Assembly: GCA_964580655.1 (NCBI GenBank)
Contig: CAZOMR010000021.1
Location: 1-22,038, forward strand
Reading direction: 5' to 3'
Source of the DNA: CAZOMR01 sp964580655
GTDB taxonomy: Bacteria; RBG-13-61-14; CAZOMR01
DNA: 22,038 nucleotides
In this document: piece by piece, positions 12,001 through 18,135 of the stretch
How the letters are laid out: every line of letters begins with the position of its first letter
Position numbering within the stretch: position 1 is the stretch's first letter
Translations under genes and position numbers: made by a program
The notes under the pieces: model-generated
What the model saw: the letters and a program-made list of their open reading frames with translations, nothing else
Databases searched by the model: none
What the model was told of the DNA's origin: nothing

Positions 12001-13631
12001 GGCAAGGTCTGAATCTAAAACAGCATCCCAGGTTACATAAAGCGAGCCCTCATCATTCGCAACATCGCTCACTGAAACCAGATCAACATCAGAAGGAGGA
12101 ATCGTATTCGTGGGGGTCGCGCTNNNNNNNNNNNNNNNNNNNNNNNNNNNNNNNNNNNNNNNNNNNNNNNNNNNNNNNNNNNNNNNNNNNNNNNNNNNNN
12201 NNNNNNNNNNNNNNNNNNNNNNNCAGAAGGAGGAATCGTATTCGTGGGGGTCGCGCTGGCAGTATTCACCGAGTTGTCCTTATTACCTGAAATGTCAATC
12301 GGGGTTACGGCAAAAAAGTAAGTTGCGCCATCGGTCAATCCGTTCACGGTAAAAGTATCGCCTCCAGCCAGGACAACGCCTACGGGGTCTTTTCCGGTGA
12401 TGTCGTTGAAGTCCATGGTGGATGCGTAAATGAGGAATTCTCTTGTATCCGGGGGTGCGACATAAGCACTCCAATCCAGATCAACAGCTCCTCCAGATTT
12501 TGAGTCAGTGGCGCTAAGCTCACCAACGGCCAGACGCGTTGGCGGGACCAGGTCCTCGCTTGTTGCCATGCCCATTGCTCCTGGCCCCGGGGTCGCGTAA
12601 TTAGGAGGGGTTTTATCGTCATAAGCAAAAGCAACATAGTAGTAAGTCTGGCCGGGAATCAGGCCTGAGTGGGTATAGCTCTCATCAGTGCCCTGGTAGA
12701 CTGTTTCTCCATCGGTTGGAGAAGATGGGAATCCTGTAGTACTTCCGCGGAGAATAACCCCGGCAAAATCTGAGTCAGCGGGATTGGTCCAAGTGAGGTC
12801 GGCTGTGGAGCCGTTTAGAGCTAGAGTTACGACCATGTCGCTTACAGAATCAGGCGGGCGATTGTCCTCATGAAGTGGTGTATCGGTTGCGTTCTGTCCT
12901 GGAATGATGGTGAGGTTTTCGTTTCCGGCTGAGCTTTCTGTTGTAACAGCATAATAATAATCGCCCTCAGTCTGTGCCGGGACAGTGTAGTCAAAGAGTT
13001 CCAGGCCCTCAGGCACATTGTTCTGGATACGAATGGCCTGACTCAGGTTGGCAGTGTCAATGGCCGCGGTGTGGCGATAAATATTATAAGACTCACCTAC
13101 CTCTCCCCCTGTCTCATCTGTCCAGGTGATGGTGGTAATTCCCGTGGTATTGGAGTAGGTAACGGAAACATTGGTTGGTTGATCGGGCGGGGGTTGCAGA
13201 CCGACCTGTGGAGTAGCCTTGTCACAGGAAGCGGGTGTAGAAGTGGAGAATTTACCAGAGGTATTGTAAGCAAAGGCCGTGTAGTAGTATGTAGTACCAT
13301 TTGCCAGCCCGGAGTCCACATGGGAGTCTGCATTGCCTGCTCCCGTGCTGGGGCCGTCGTAGACCGTGGTATCATCACCGGTGGGGGTTAGCGGAAAATC
13401 AGTTTGAGAGCGTCGAATGAGCACCCCGGCGAAATTCGCGTCTGAGGGGTTTGTCCAATCCAGGATCACCTGGTTTGTGCCGGGTGTAGCCCTCAGTGAT
13501 ACCGGGCCAGGCGCCGCAGGAGAAGGAGCCTTTTTCTCTTTTTCCTCGCTGATTTTCTCAGGTACCGTGCACGATGTTGCGAGCAGAACAATAATGGCGA
13601 AGAAAACTACACGTAGCTTACCTAGAATCAT
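1..13631 (-). CDS. Giant multidomain surface lipoprotein (FN3 / TSP3-like / Ig-like / propeller / PPC), C-terminus beyond window
   Basis: Likely a secreted, lipid-anchored giant adhesin or cell-surface scaffold; the function is inferred from domains only. The ATG at 13631 follows AAAGGAG with a 6-nt spacer. Residues 1-21 are a lipoprotein signal. Order: FN3 x9 (about 41-990), TSP3-like Ca-binding repeats (from about 998), three Ig-like/sandwich modules (about 1200-1438, 1930-2175, 2605-2841), a seven-repeat propeller (about 3023-3365), a beta-rich domain (about 3550-3800), a jelly-roll-like domain (about 3913-4098), PPC (about 4228-4352), more repeats, then a fourth Ig-like module cut by the window edge. 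The N gap at 12124-12223 shifts the frame. Merging the duplicated 34 bp at its edges gives 4,499 residues with no stop that I met, in one frame down to base 1. It is the last gene of the operon seen here, 38 bp after the TPR/CsgG-like gene. Residue numbers assume the merged gap. Confidence 0.92.
443..816 (-). other. PPC-like (pre-peptidase C-terminal) domain (in giant protein)
   Basis: About 125 residues starting EPNDPGANCQNLPVG and continuing with GEINGSYDWYCIPVIAGQ, LRFDIEAEELGSPLDAYL, YNTDGTSWLF and GTYYLRV. The sequence E-P-N-D, then D-W-(Y/F), G-x-x-(L/V), S-x-L-D-(A/P)-x-L and Y-(Y/T)-L-(R/T)-V is the hallmark of PPC domains. These are small jelly-rolls common at the ends of secreted proteases and adhesins, often binding carbohydrate or masking activity before export. 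No protease domain is seen in this protein. Confidence 0.75.
1205..1761 (-). other. Jelly-roll-like domain of the kind seen in secreted multidomain proteins (in giant protein)
   Basis: About 185 residues: ITIGTGTDTWSFPLYTWYHD, then ARTQVIYLASEIG, ITSxxLxV-type strands (ISSLALDVTT), FTIRMKHTS, GWHTFTFTTPFVYNGTDNLL and a closing YVPNIRIQ. The order of 'IYLASEIG', 'I.M.HTS' and 'GW..F.F..PF.YNGTDNLL' matches a module I know from Bacteroidetes and other large secreted proteins, where it is an accessory binding or adhesion domain. Family recognition is from memory and not checked. Confidence 0.55.
2090..2850 (-). other. Unrecognised beta-rich domain (in giant protein)
   Basis: About 250 residues rich in aromatic and Gly/Asn residues (NSWYWLGFRYDPAG, WEGFGIRYGYQSGNYYLENN), then alternating beta-strand patterns (FITFNVIFQNIGSSDVTSL) and a Cys-containing stretch (CGSDTS, CNCSDQT). 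The tail LAPGEEKTFTYTYLFG is typical of the last strands of bacterial Ig-like or sandwich folds. The F-x-V-x-(F/I)-x-N-x-G-S pattern suggests a sandwich describing a mean property, but I do not recognise the family. It follows a D-T-D-H-G-G repeat unit. Confidence 0.45.
3403..4431 (-). other. Seven-repeat domain, probable seven-bladed beta-propeller (in giant protein)
   Basis: Seven tandem units of about 49-52 residues share the core PS-(L/M)-x-W-x-G-S-x-Y-G-(V/I)-A-W-x-D-x-R, then EIYF and (L/I)-D-x-x-G-x-x-I-x-x-D-(I/V)-R-(I/V)-T. Clear examples are GSEYGVAWRDSRD, TQYGVAWQDDRDGNDEIYF and SGYGVAWCDDRPGNYEIYF. Unit 7 lacks the last strand, while the domain opens with an isolated strand (NRITIS) matching it. 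This is the circular closure expected of a propeller. Propellers of this type in secreted proteins bind ligands or glycans; no ligand can be named. Confidence 0.75.
4975..5688 (-). other. Ig-like plus beta-sandwich module, copy 3 (in giant protein)
   Basis: Begins GDPYRIGIVEPSDVLVGNT, then ITYSVEDSTGLLISVNDS, GAILNGAGTGSARVQVAGG and VTLIVNDAAAETVIF, followed by DGTLSVFSSGDFDDPNE and HAESVGADLLGDFVPGVEC. It parallels copy 1 almost strand for strand (compare AEDVGERVIDMYLPGAYC). It lies between repeat runs 3 and 4. Confidence 0.65.
6973..7710 (-). other. Ig-like plus beta-sandwich module, copy 2 (in giant protein)
   Basis: Begins GDPYQVICLNPPAAMAGDT and repeats the copy 1 pattern: VTCQVTDILGAVIS, FGPTAEHGTVLSGGGT, then GGLFVAARGDIEMAS and a YLDSELADEMFSID-type tail. 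It lies between repeat runs 2 and 3. The same strand order and anchor motifs as copies 1 and 3, with well-diverged sequence, suggest an old intragenic duplication. Confidence 0.65.
9184..9900 (-). other. Ig-like plus beta-sandwich module, copy 1 (in giant protein)
   Basis: Begins GDPVWFVIQDV, then an Ig-like domain with DSVGNLISVDDS, FGPVANVGT-LLSGG and VQVLGG-like strands resembling bacterial Big_1-type folds. A second beta-rich part follows with GGTLSVYARGDFSDAGK-type strands and AEDVGERVIDMYLPGAYC. It sits between repeat runs 1 and 2. The family is not recognised with certainty; the assignment rests on similarity to copies 2 and 3 in this protein. Confidence 0.65.
12090..12123. repeat. 34-bp direct repeat, left edge of assembly gap
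   Basis: These 34 bases are identical to 12224-12257 on the other side of the N run. Merging the copies (removing 134 bases in all) joins the frame upstream of the gap to the frame that stays open to base 1, and creates a normal FN3-to-FN3 junction (NTIPPSDVDLVSVSD). This looks like two contig ends that overlap rather than a biological repeat. Confidence 0.9.
12124..12223. other. 100-N assembly gap inside the giant gene
   Basis: There are exactly 100 N, the conventional placeholder for a scaffold gap of unknown size. The bases on both sides are coding for the same protein in different frames (100 is not a multiple of 3). An apparent stop at 12069 arises only from reading across the gap in the upstream frame and is not real. 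See the separate entries for the duplicated 34 bp at the gap edges. Confidence 0.97.
12224..12257. repeat. 34-bp direct repeat, right edge of assembly gap
   Basis: Identical to 12090-12123. On the minus strand it encodes the inter-domain linker ASATPTNTIPPS, between the fourth and fifth FN3 domains. Confidence 0.9.
13569..13631 (-). other. Lipoprotein signal peptide of the giant protein
   Basis: Residues 1-21 have two early basic residues (K5, R7), a hydrophobic core (VVFFAIIVLLA) and a lipobox-like ATSC ending at Cys21. A charged Lys/Glu-rich linker (residues 22-38) then leads to the first FN3 domain. Residue +2 after Cys is Thr, not Asp, so under the E. coli rule the protein would go to the outer membrane; applying that rule to this organism is an inference. 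Position -3 is Ala rather than the commoner Leu, so the lipobox is acceptable but not ideal. Confidence 0.7.
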
Positions 13632-13637
13632 TACCGT

Positions 13638-13644
13638 CTCCTTT
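13638..13644 (-). promoter_or_regulatory. Strong ribosome binding site for the giant gene
   Basis: AAAGGAG on the minus strand with a 6-nt spacer to ATG at 13631. It is the best-placed Shine-Dalgarno sequence in the operon and settles the start upstream of the lipoprotein signal. Confidence 0.75.
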
Positions 13645-13669
13645 GTCTTTAGTTCATCTTTACAGGGAA

Positions 13670-16600
13670 TTACGGTTTTCCTATAGCCTCGGCCACGACC
13701 CTTTCTTCCTTTGGCGGTTCTCGTGCCCCTTTTCGTGCTTCAAGGTATCCATCCACTGCGCTGTATGCTCCCAGTGCGAGGATGCTGTAAATGATCGTGT
13801 TCCGCATTACCAGTTGGTCCACGCCTTCGTTGTATGATGCGGGGTCCATGTTGGATGAATAATCGTTGAATGCCTGGTCGCTCGTGAAGCTGAGTGCGGC
13901 CGCGGCCAGGATAAGCAAAGCGTCGGCCGCGAACATGACTGATCCCTTTTTCTTTTTATCGGCCAGGAAATACTGTGAGGACCCTGGCAGGAAGAAGGAA
14001 TAGGATGCGGCCATGACAGAGGCCATGTTCCCTCCTCTGGCCTGGCCAGCCTGCTCCAGTTCGGCCAAAGGTATTCCCTCGCCAGCACCGGGCCCTCCTT
14101 GAACCCCGAGTGCGGCCATGACCTCTGAAGCGAGCTCGGTCTCGACCTTGAAGATGTCATCCACATCACCACTTACGGAAACCGTCTGAAGCACCTCCGC
14201 GGTATCCACCTTGATGACGCGTGTGTCCACCCTGATGGTCTTTTTGGAAATCTGGTAGAATCCAACGAGCACTGCATCCGCACCCACTATTTGTCCGAGT
14301 TCAGGCGCGGTCTTCTCATCCACATAAGTAGTCTTGCTCAACTGCATTTCCTGGATGGCGCGATCGAGCTGGTCACGCTCAATCATATTCATTCCAGCAC
14401 GCCTCTTAAGCTCTGTTACCAGAGACCCAGCAAGGGCCTCTTCGAGAAAGTCATACCTGGCCACGCCAGAGTAGTTCTTGAACTTGCTCACTGCCACGGT
14501 TCGGATGATCTCCTCGCCCTCACCGGCCTGTTCGCCCTCCTTGCCTACCCTGAAGCTTGCCTGCGAGATGATATAGCTCTTGAAATTCTCCAAGTTGGGC
14601 TTCTCCTTGAGCCGGGCCATTTCCTCCGCAGTGAGGCTCACATTCAAAGCATCGGAGATCTTCAGCGCCAGTTGTTCCTCTATCTTGAAGATGTCATCCT
14701 CGAGACCCTGAATCTTTTCTGTAAGAAGGATAGCACCTGTCTCCACATCCACCATGCGGGCGTCAATACGGAGGCGCTTGTTGCTTATCTGGTAGCTTCC
14801 CACGAGTATTACCCCGGCGCCTACTATCTTTCCCACCTGTGGTGCGCTGGACTCATCGAGGAATCCGAGCATCCCTAGCTTTAACTCTTCCAGTGCCTTG
14901 TCAATCTCGTTGCGCTCCACGAGATATATGCCCGTGATCTTTTTGAGGTCTGTTGTGAGCGATTCGGCGATGCCCATTCCCATCCAGTTGTAATCAGGGT
15001 TGCCGGTGGTATTCTTGAATGTCATAATCGCAAGCACTTCCGCATTTGAGACCGCTTCCTGCACCTCTCGCAGGTCAGCGAGAGCAGGGGTATAATCCGG
15101 GTTTTGATCCACCACCTTCTGCAAATACTCCTGGGCCTTCTCTCCTTTGCCCAGGTAGTAAAACTTTTTGCCCCTGCTCAGGTTCACCAATGATGCCAGA
15201 TCGAGTGTTGGCTGGGTTATGATAGACTTGCGCTCGGCCTGGGTGAGTGGCACATATTGCGGGATTAGCTCGGCGAGAATTTCTCTTTCAACAGTGAAGA
15301 TGTCTTTCACCCTGCCGCTCCGTGTGGCGGATGCGATCAAGCGGGTGGTCTCGGTTTCTACCAGGCGAGCAGAGAGCTTGATCTGGTCACGATGGACTGT
15401 GTAGCTTCCTGTGAGGATTGCCTTGGCCCCGAGGCGCTTGAAAGCCGGAGATGTGGACCCGGGTGGTAACGAGTTCTCTCGCATGAACTTGTCCACTGCG
15501 GCCGGGTCAATAACCTCCAGGGAAGTTATCATCTGCATATCCTGTATCATAATCTCGGAGAGTCCTGTCTTGAGCCATCTCCATCCTGAGTCGCTTCCAG
15601 CATCCTTGAACTCAACCACGGCCAATGTCTTCACAGCCGAGACCTCTTTTCCTGTGGCTGGTTCCCTGGCAAGTTCCGCGCGCTGTTCCCCGACTTCCAG
15701 CAACATCTCCCTGGCCTCAAGTTTATCCTCGCGTTCTAGTATCCACTGTAACTCGCGCTCAGCCGCGGCAAAGTCTGGAAGGTGAAGATAAGTGGCTCCG
15801 AGAAGGTAGCGGGTCTCGGTATTCTTGGGGTCCAGAGCCAGTGCGCGGCGCAGTGTGGGGTATGCTTTATTGTAGTTGCCATTCTCATATTCTATCTTTC
15901 CGAGTTGATGAAGTGCTTTGGGGTTGTTGGGCTCAAGCTTTATCGCTTCCTCAAGCCATTCTATCCCCCGGTCAATGTTACCCTGCTCGAGGTAAATCTG
16001 AGCCAGCCGCCATCGGGAATCGAAGTGATCGGCATTCGCTTCAGCATAAGCTGAAAACCGGTTAATGGCTTTTTCTGTCTCGCCCTTCTCCTGCCAGAGG
16101 AGTCCGGCCTGGTATTGAGCCTGCTCGTATTGAGAATCAGCGGATATGGCATTCTCAAACTGTTCAAGGGCTGATTCATTCCTTCCCTGTGAAAGGTAGG
16201 CGATTGCCAGGAGGTAATGAGCCTCGGCCCTGGGCTCGTGCTTTCCAGCGATGCGCTCGAGGGGTGGTATGGCGGAAGCAAAGTCGCCGCGGTCATAGGC
16301 CATTTTGGCGAGAAGGTAATTGGCTTCAAGGTTCTGGGGCAGAATTTCAGAGGCTCGCTTCAGGGATGCCTCGGCCGAGGCTAGATCGCCGGTTTTGTGA
16401 TAGAGCTTGCCCAGTATAAGGTGTGCCTCGCCCCTGGCCGGGTCTTGTTGGATTACCTCTTCCAGTTGTGCCAGGGCTGATTCCTCGTACCCCTCATCCA
16501 GATTAAGGCAGGCCAGAGCGAGCCGTGCTTCTACATGATCGGGGACTTTTTCAAGGCCGTTCTCCAGGTAGGCACGGGCAAGCTTGTTCAGCCCGAGTTC

Positions 16601-16981
16601 CTGGCCGATTATCCCTGCGGTGAGCATGATTTCAGTATCGTCAGGATATGCGGCCAGGTATTTGGCAAATTGCTTGAAAGCCCTGGCCTTGAGACCCATG
16701 TCAAGATAAGCCTTGCCCATTCTCTTGCTGGTCTTGTAGCGATCAAGACCCAGTCTCTTTGAGGGCTTCTTCTTCGCTTTTGCCGATGACGGGGTATTGT
16801 GTGCGGACTCGCTTTGCTCGGAAAGGCGATCGGCTTTAGCTCGTTGCTTAAGGTCCTTTTTAGAGGCAGGCTTTGCCTTCTCTGTTTCCTCGGACCGGGC
16901 CAGAGACAGACTGGCAGGCGAGCCCACGGCGACAAGAAGCATTACCAGGATGGCTGTTCTCGCCCAACTCTTAAGCTTCAT
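13670..16981 (-). CDS. Secreted/membrane TPR protein with three tandem CsgG/TolB (FlgO)-like domains and a membrane tail
   Basis: 1,103 residues. There is an N-terminal signal or anchor (residues 8-27) and a Lys-rich linker (30-80). TPRs run from about 82 to 430 (A-x-x-x-x-x-x-x-P pattern, for example AIKLEPNNPKALHQLG, ALALDPKNTETRYLLG). Three copies of an alpha/beta domain like the CsgG/TolB N-terminal/FlgO fold lie at about 451-577, 648-780 and 826-957. Each carries (L/V)AV-x-x-F, a (V/I)ER or V(I)D turn, G-A-x-x-(I/V)LxGxY, R-(L/V)-(V/I)-x-(V/T)-(E/D)-T, and DIF-x-(V/I)-E. A further TPR-like motif lies at about 601-640. The tail (about 985-1080) has SFFLPGSSQYFLADKKKKG and hydrophobic segments resembling DUF5683. 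ATG at 16981 follows AGGGGG with an 8-nt spacer, 16 bp after gene 3. CsgG-like domains are periplasmic parts of outer-membrane assemblies; a scaffold or assembly role here is inference. No CsgG-type pore strands are seen. Confidence 0.9.
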   Translation of the reverse strand: MKLKSWARTAILVMLLVAVGSPASLSLARSEETEKAKPASKKDLKQRAKADRLSEQSESAHNTPSSAKAKKKPSKRLGLDRYKTSKRMGKAYLDMGLKARAFKQFAKYLAAYPDDTEIMLTAGIIGQELGLNKLARAYLENGLEKVPDHVEARLALACLNLDEGYEESALAQLEEVIQQDPARGEAHLILGKLYHKTGDLASAEASLKRASEILPQNLEANYLLAKMAYDRGDFASAIPPLERIAGKHEPRAEAHYLLAIAYLSQGRNESALEQFENAISADSQYEQAQYQAGLLWQEKGETEKAINRFSAYAEANADHFDSRWRLAQIYLEQGNIDRGIEWLEEAIKLEPNNPKALHQLGKIEYENGNYNKAYPTLRRALALDPKNTETRYLLGATYLHLPDFAAAERELQWILEREDKLEAREMLLEVGEQRAELAREPATGKEVSAVKTLAVVEFKDAGSDSGWRWLKTGLSEIMIQDMQMITSLEVIDPAAVDKFMRENSLPPGSTSPAFKRLGAKAILTGSYTVHRDQIKLSARLVETETTRLIASATRSGRVKDIFTVEREILAELIPQYVPLTQAERKSIITQPTLDLASLVNLSRGKKFYYLGKGEKAQEYLQKVVDQNPDYTPALADLREVQEAVSNAEVLAIMTFKNTTGNPDYNWMGMGIAESLTTDLKKITGIYLVERNEIDKALEELKLGMLGFLDESSAPQVGKIVGAGVILVGSYQISNKRLRIDARMVDVETGAILLTEKIQGLEDDIFKIEEQLALKISDALNVSLTAEEMARLKEKPNLENFKSYIISQASFRVGKEGEQAGEGEEIIRTVAVSKFKNYSGVARYDFLEEALAGSLVTELKRRAGMNMIERDQLDRAIQEMQLSKTTYVDEKTAPELGQIVGADAVLVGFYQISKKTIRVDTRVIKVDTAEVLQTVSVSGDVDDIFKVETELASEVMAALGVQGGPGAGEGIPLAELEQAGQARGGNMASVMAASYSFFLPGSSQYFLADKKKKGSVMFAADALLILAAAALSFTSDQAFNDYSSNMDPASYNEGVDQLVMRNTIIYSILALGAYSAVDGYLEARKGAREPPKEERVVAEAIGKP

Positions 16982-16997
16982 CTTGTATTCCCCCTTT

Positions 16998-18104
16998 TCA
17001 TTTCACCTTGATAGTGACCTTGCCTGGCGTGACGCCGGATACCTCCGCGATCTTATGGGCGTCAATCAACTCTGCCAGGCGGTTGGCGTCTCCGAGCACA
17101 TATACGGTCAGAGTGGCTGCGGGAGCCGCGAATTCACGCTGGATCACTTTTTTTACTTCTCTCAGTCCTGTCAGGTCCTTCTTGAGTTTATTGAGCCTTG
17201 AAAAATTAACCCCGATTACCACCACCTCTATTGGCACGCCGTTTAGCTTTTCGTTATTCCAGGCCTGCACTATCTTCCAGAATATGTCCCTGGCCACCAC
17301 GGCCGCGGTCTGCTGGAGCGCACTTTTCTGGGCCTGGTCCGGGGTGCCGCCCTGACCTTTGCCCACTTCAGTGGAGGTGGCATAGACAGCGGCATTGGCC
17401 GTATTGAGTGACCGGACAGATATGGTGGGAGTGGATGCATAGAGGATTCCGCGGATGGGCTCTGGCACGCCGGTGTTGGCGGTCCCGACTATAATCACCT
17501 CAGCGCCTGCACGTGATCCGAGCATCACCGCAGTCCCCTCATCTCCCCTGGCCGCGGCTCTGAGCTTGTCCGCCTCTATGTTGGCCAGAGCCTGGTTCCG
17601 GTCCACCATCTCGAAGCCCTTGGACTTGAAATACTCCATGACCGTGTTCTCGCAGACATTGGACCTGATCTCCACCTCGCCAGAAGGGGATGTCTCAGGG
17701 ATAAGCACCATGATCCGAGGTTTATCCATCTCGTTATAGATAATGGTAGCGTCGTCCTTGATCTGCTTGGCGCTGACCTGGGCCTCGATAGTGGCCTCAC
17801 AAGTTGTAGCTGAGCAGGATCTGGATATGATATTATAATTCTTTATGTAGCCTGCGACTTTAGTTACTATTACATCCTTGACCAGTTCGAAGTTCTCGAC
17901 CACGGTCTCCGAGATGACCTCTGATCCAACCTGTTCCACAGCGGATCGCCTGGCATCTTCGATGGCCGCCTTTCTGGCGCTCTCCACATTGCCGGATACT
18001 ACGGCGGCACTGCCCTGGGCTGTGGCCGTAATCACATCCTGAGCAATGGTATTCACTGAAACCCAGCAAACAGCCATCAGCGCTACCACCATTTTCTTTC
18101 TCAT
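16998..18104 (-). CDS. Secreted LPP20/FlgT-like envelope protein
   Basis: 368 residues. Signal peptide MRKKMVVALMAVCWVSVNTIA, cleaved about residue 21 (TIA|QD). Residues 23-112 form an LPP20/FlgT N-terminal-type domain: GSAAVVSG, then the A-x-x-x-A-x-x-x-A spacing in ARKAAIEDARRSAVEQVG, and a paired-Cys beta hairpin (CSATTC). Residues 128-280 (PRIMVLIPETSPSGEVEIRS, MVDRNQ, GAEVIIVGTANTG, ISVRSLNTANAAVY) resemble the middle domain of FlgT, itself TolB/CsgG-like. Residues 285-368 are a small alpha/beta domain (VVVIGVNFSRL, TLTVYVLGDANRLAELI). FlgT in Vibrio forms the H-ring of the flagellar motor; the domain type also occurs outside flagella. ATG at 18104 has AGGAGG 8 nt upstream; it starts 31 bp after the cyclase stop. 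The exact role is unknown. Confidence 0.88.
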   Translation of the reverse strand: MRKKMVVALMAVCWVSVNTIAQDVITATAQGSAAVVSGNVESARKAAIEDARRSAVEQVGSEVISETVVENFELVKDVIVTKVAGYIKNYNIISRSCSATTCEATIEAQVSAKQIKDDATIIYNEMDKPRIMVLIPETSPSGEVEIRSNVCENTVMEYFKSKGFEMVDRNQALANIEADKLRAAARGDEGTAVMLGSRAGAEVIIVGTANTGVPEPIRGILYASTPTISVRSLNTANAAVYATSTEVGKGQGGTPDQAQKSALQQTAAVVARDIFWKIVQAWNNEKLNGVPIEVVVIGVNFSRLNKLKKDLTGLREVKKVIQREFAAPAATLTVYVLGDANRLAELIDAHKIAEVSGVTPGKVTIKVK

Positions 18105-18135
18105 GCTTCTGCCCTCCTGCTCTCCGTGAAAACAC

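Larger units (their letters stand above)
10507..13511 (-). repeat. Nine fibronectin type III domains at the N-terminus of the giant protein
   Basis: Nine domains of about 100 residues can be delimited by recurring motifs: a proline-rich start (PPSPV, PPDSV, APSDV), a W in strand B (LDWTNP, LSWTNP, TITW), and the signature G(L/T)-x-(D/N)G-x-x-Y-(Y/F)-(Y/F)-A-(V/F) near the end. Approximate limits are 13511-13205, 13200-12870, 12860-12550, 12545-12236, 12102-11800, 11795-11470, 11470-11160, 11155-10845 and 10838-10507. Domains 4 and 5 meet at the N gap. FN3 arrays in bacterial surface proteins usually act as spacers or carbohydrate/protein-binding modules; which applies here cannot be told from sequence. 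Confidence 0.9.

Noticed and set aside
12069..12123. Apparent stop and C-terminus of a 520-residue protein just past the N gap
   Set aside because: Produced by reading across a 100-N placeholder that shifts the frame by one; the correct frame below the gap continues with FN3 domains.
1..13631. RTX toxin or type I secretion adhesin
   Set aside because: No GGxGxDxxx nonapeptide repeats; the Ca2+ motifs are D-x-D-x-D-G TSP3-like, and the N-terminus carries a lipoprotein signal, unlike type I substrates. The C-terminus is not visible.
15625..16065. Plus-strand open frames opposite the TPR gene
   Set aside because: Composition and codon pattern follow the antisense of the TPR repeats; no ribosome site and no recognisable domain.
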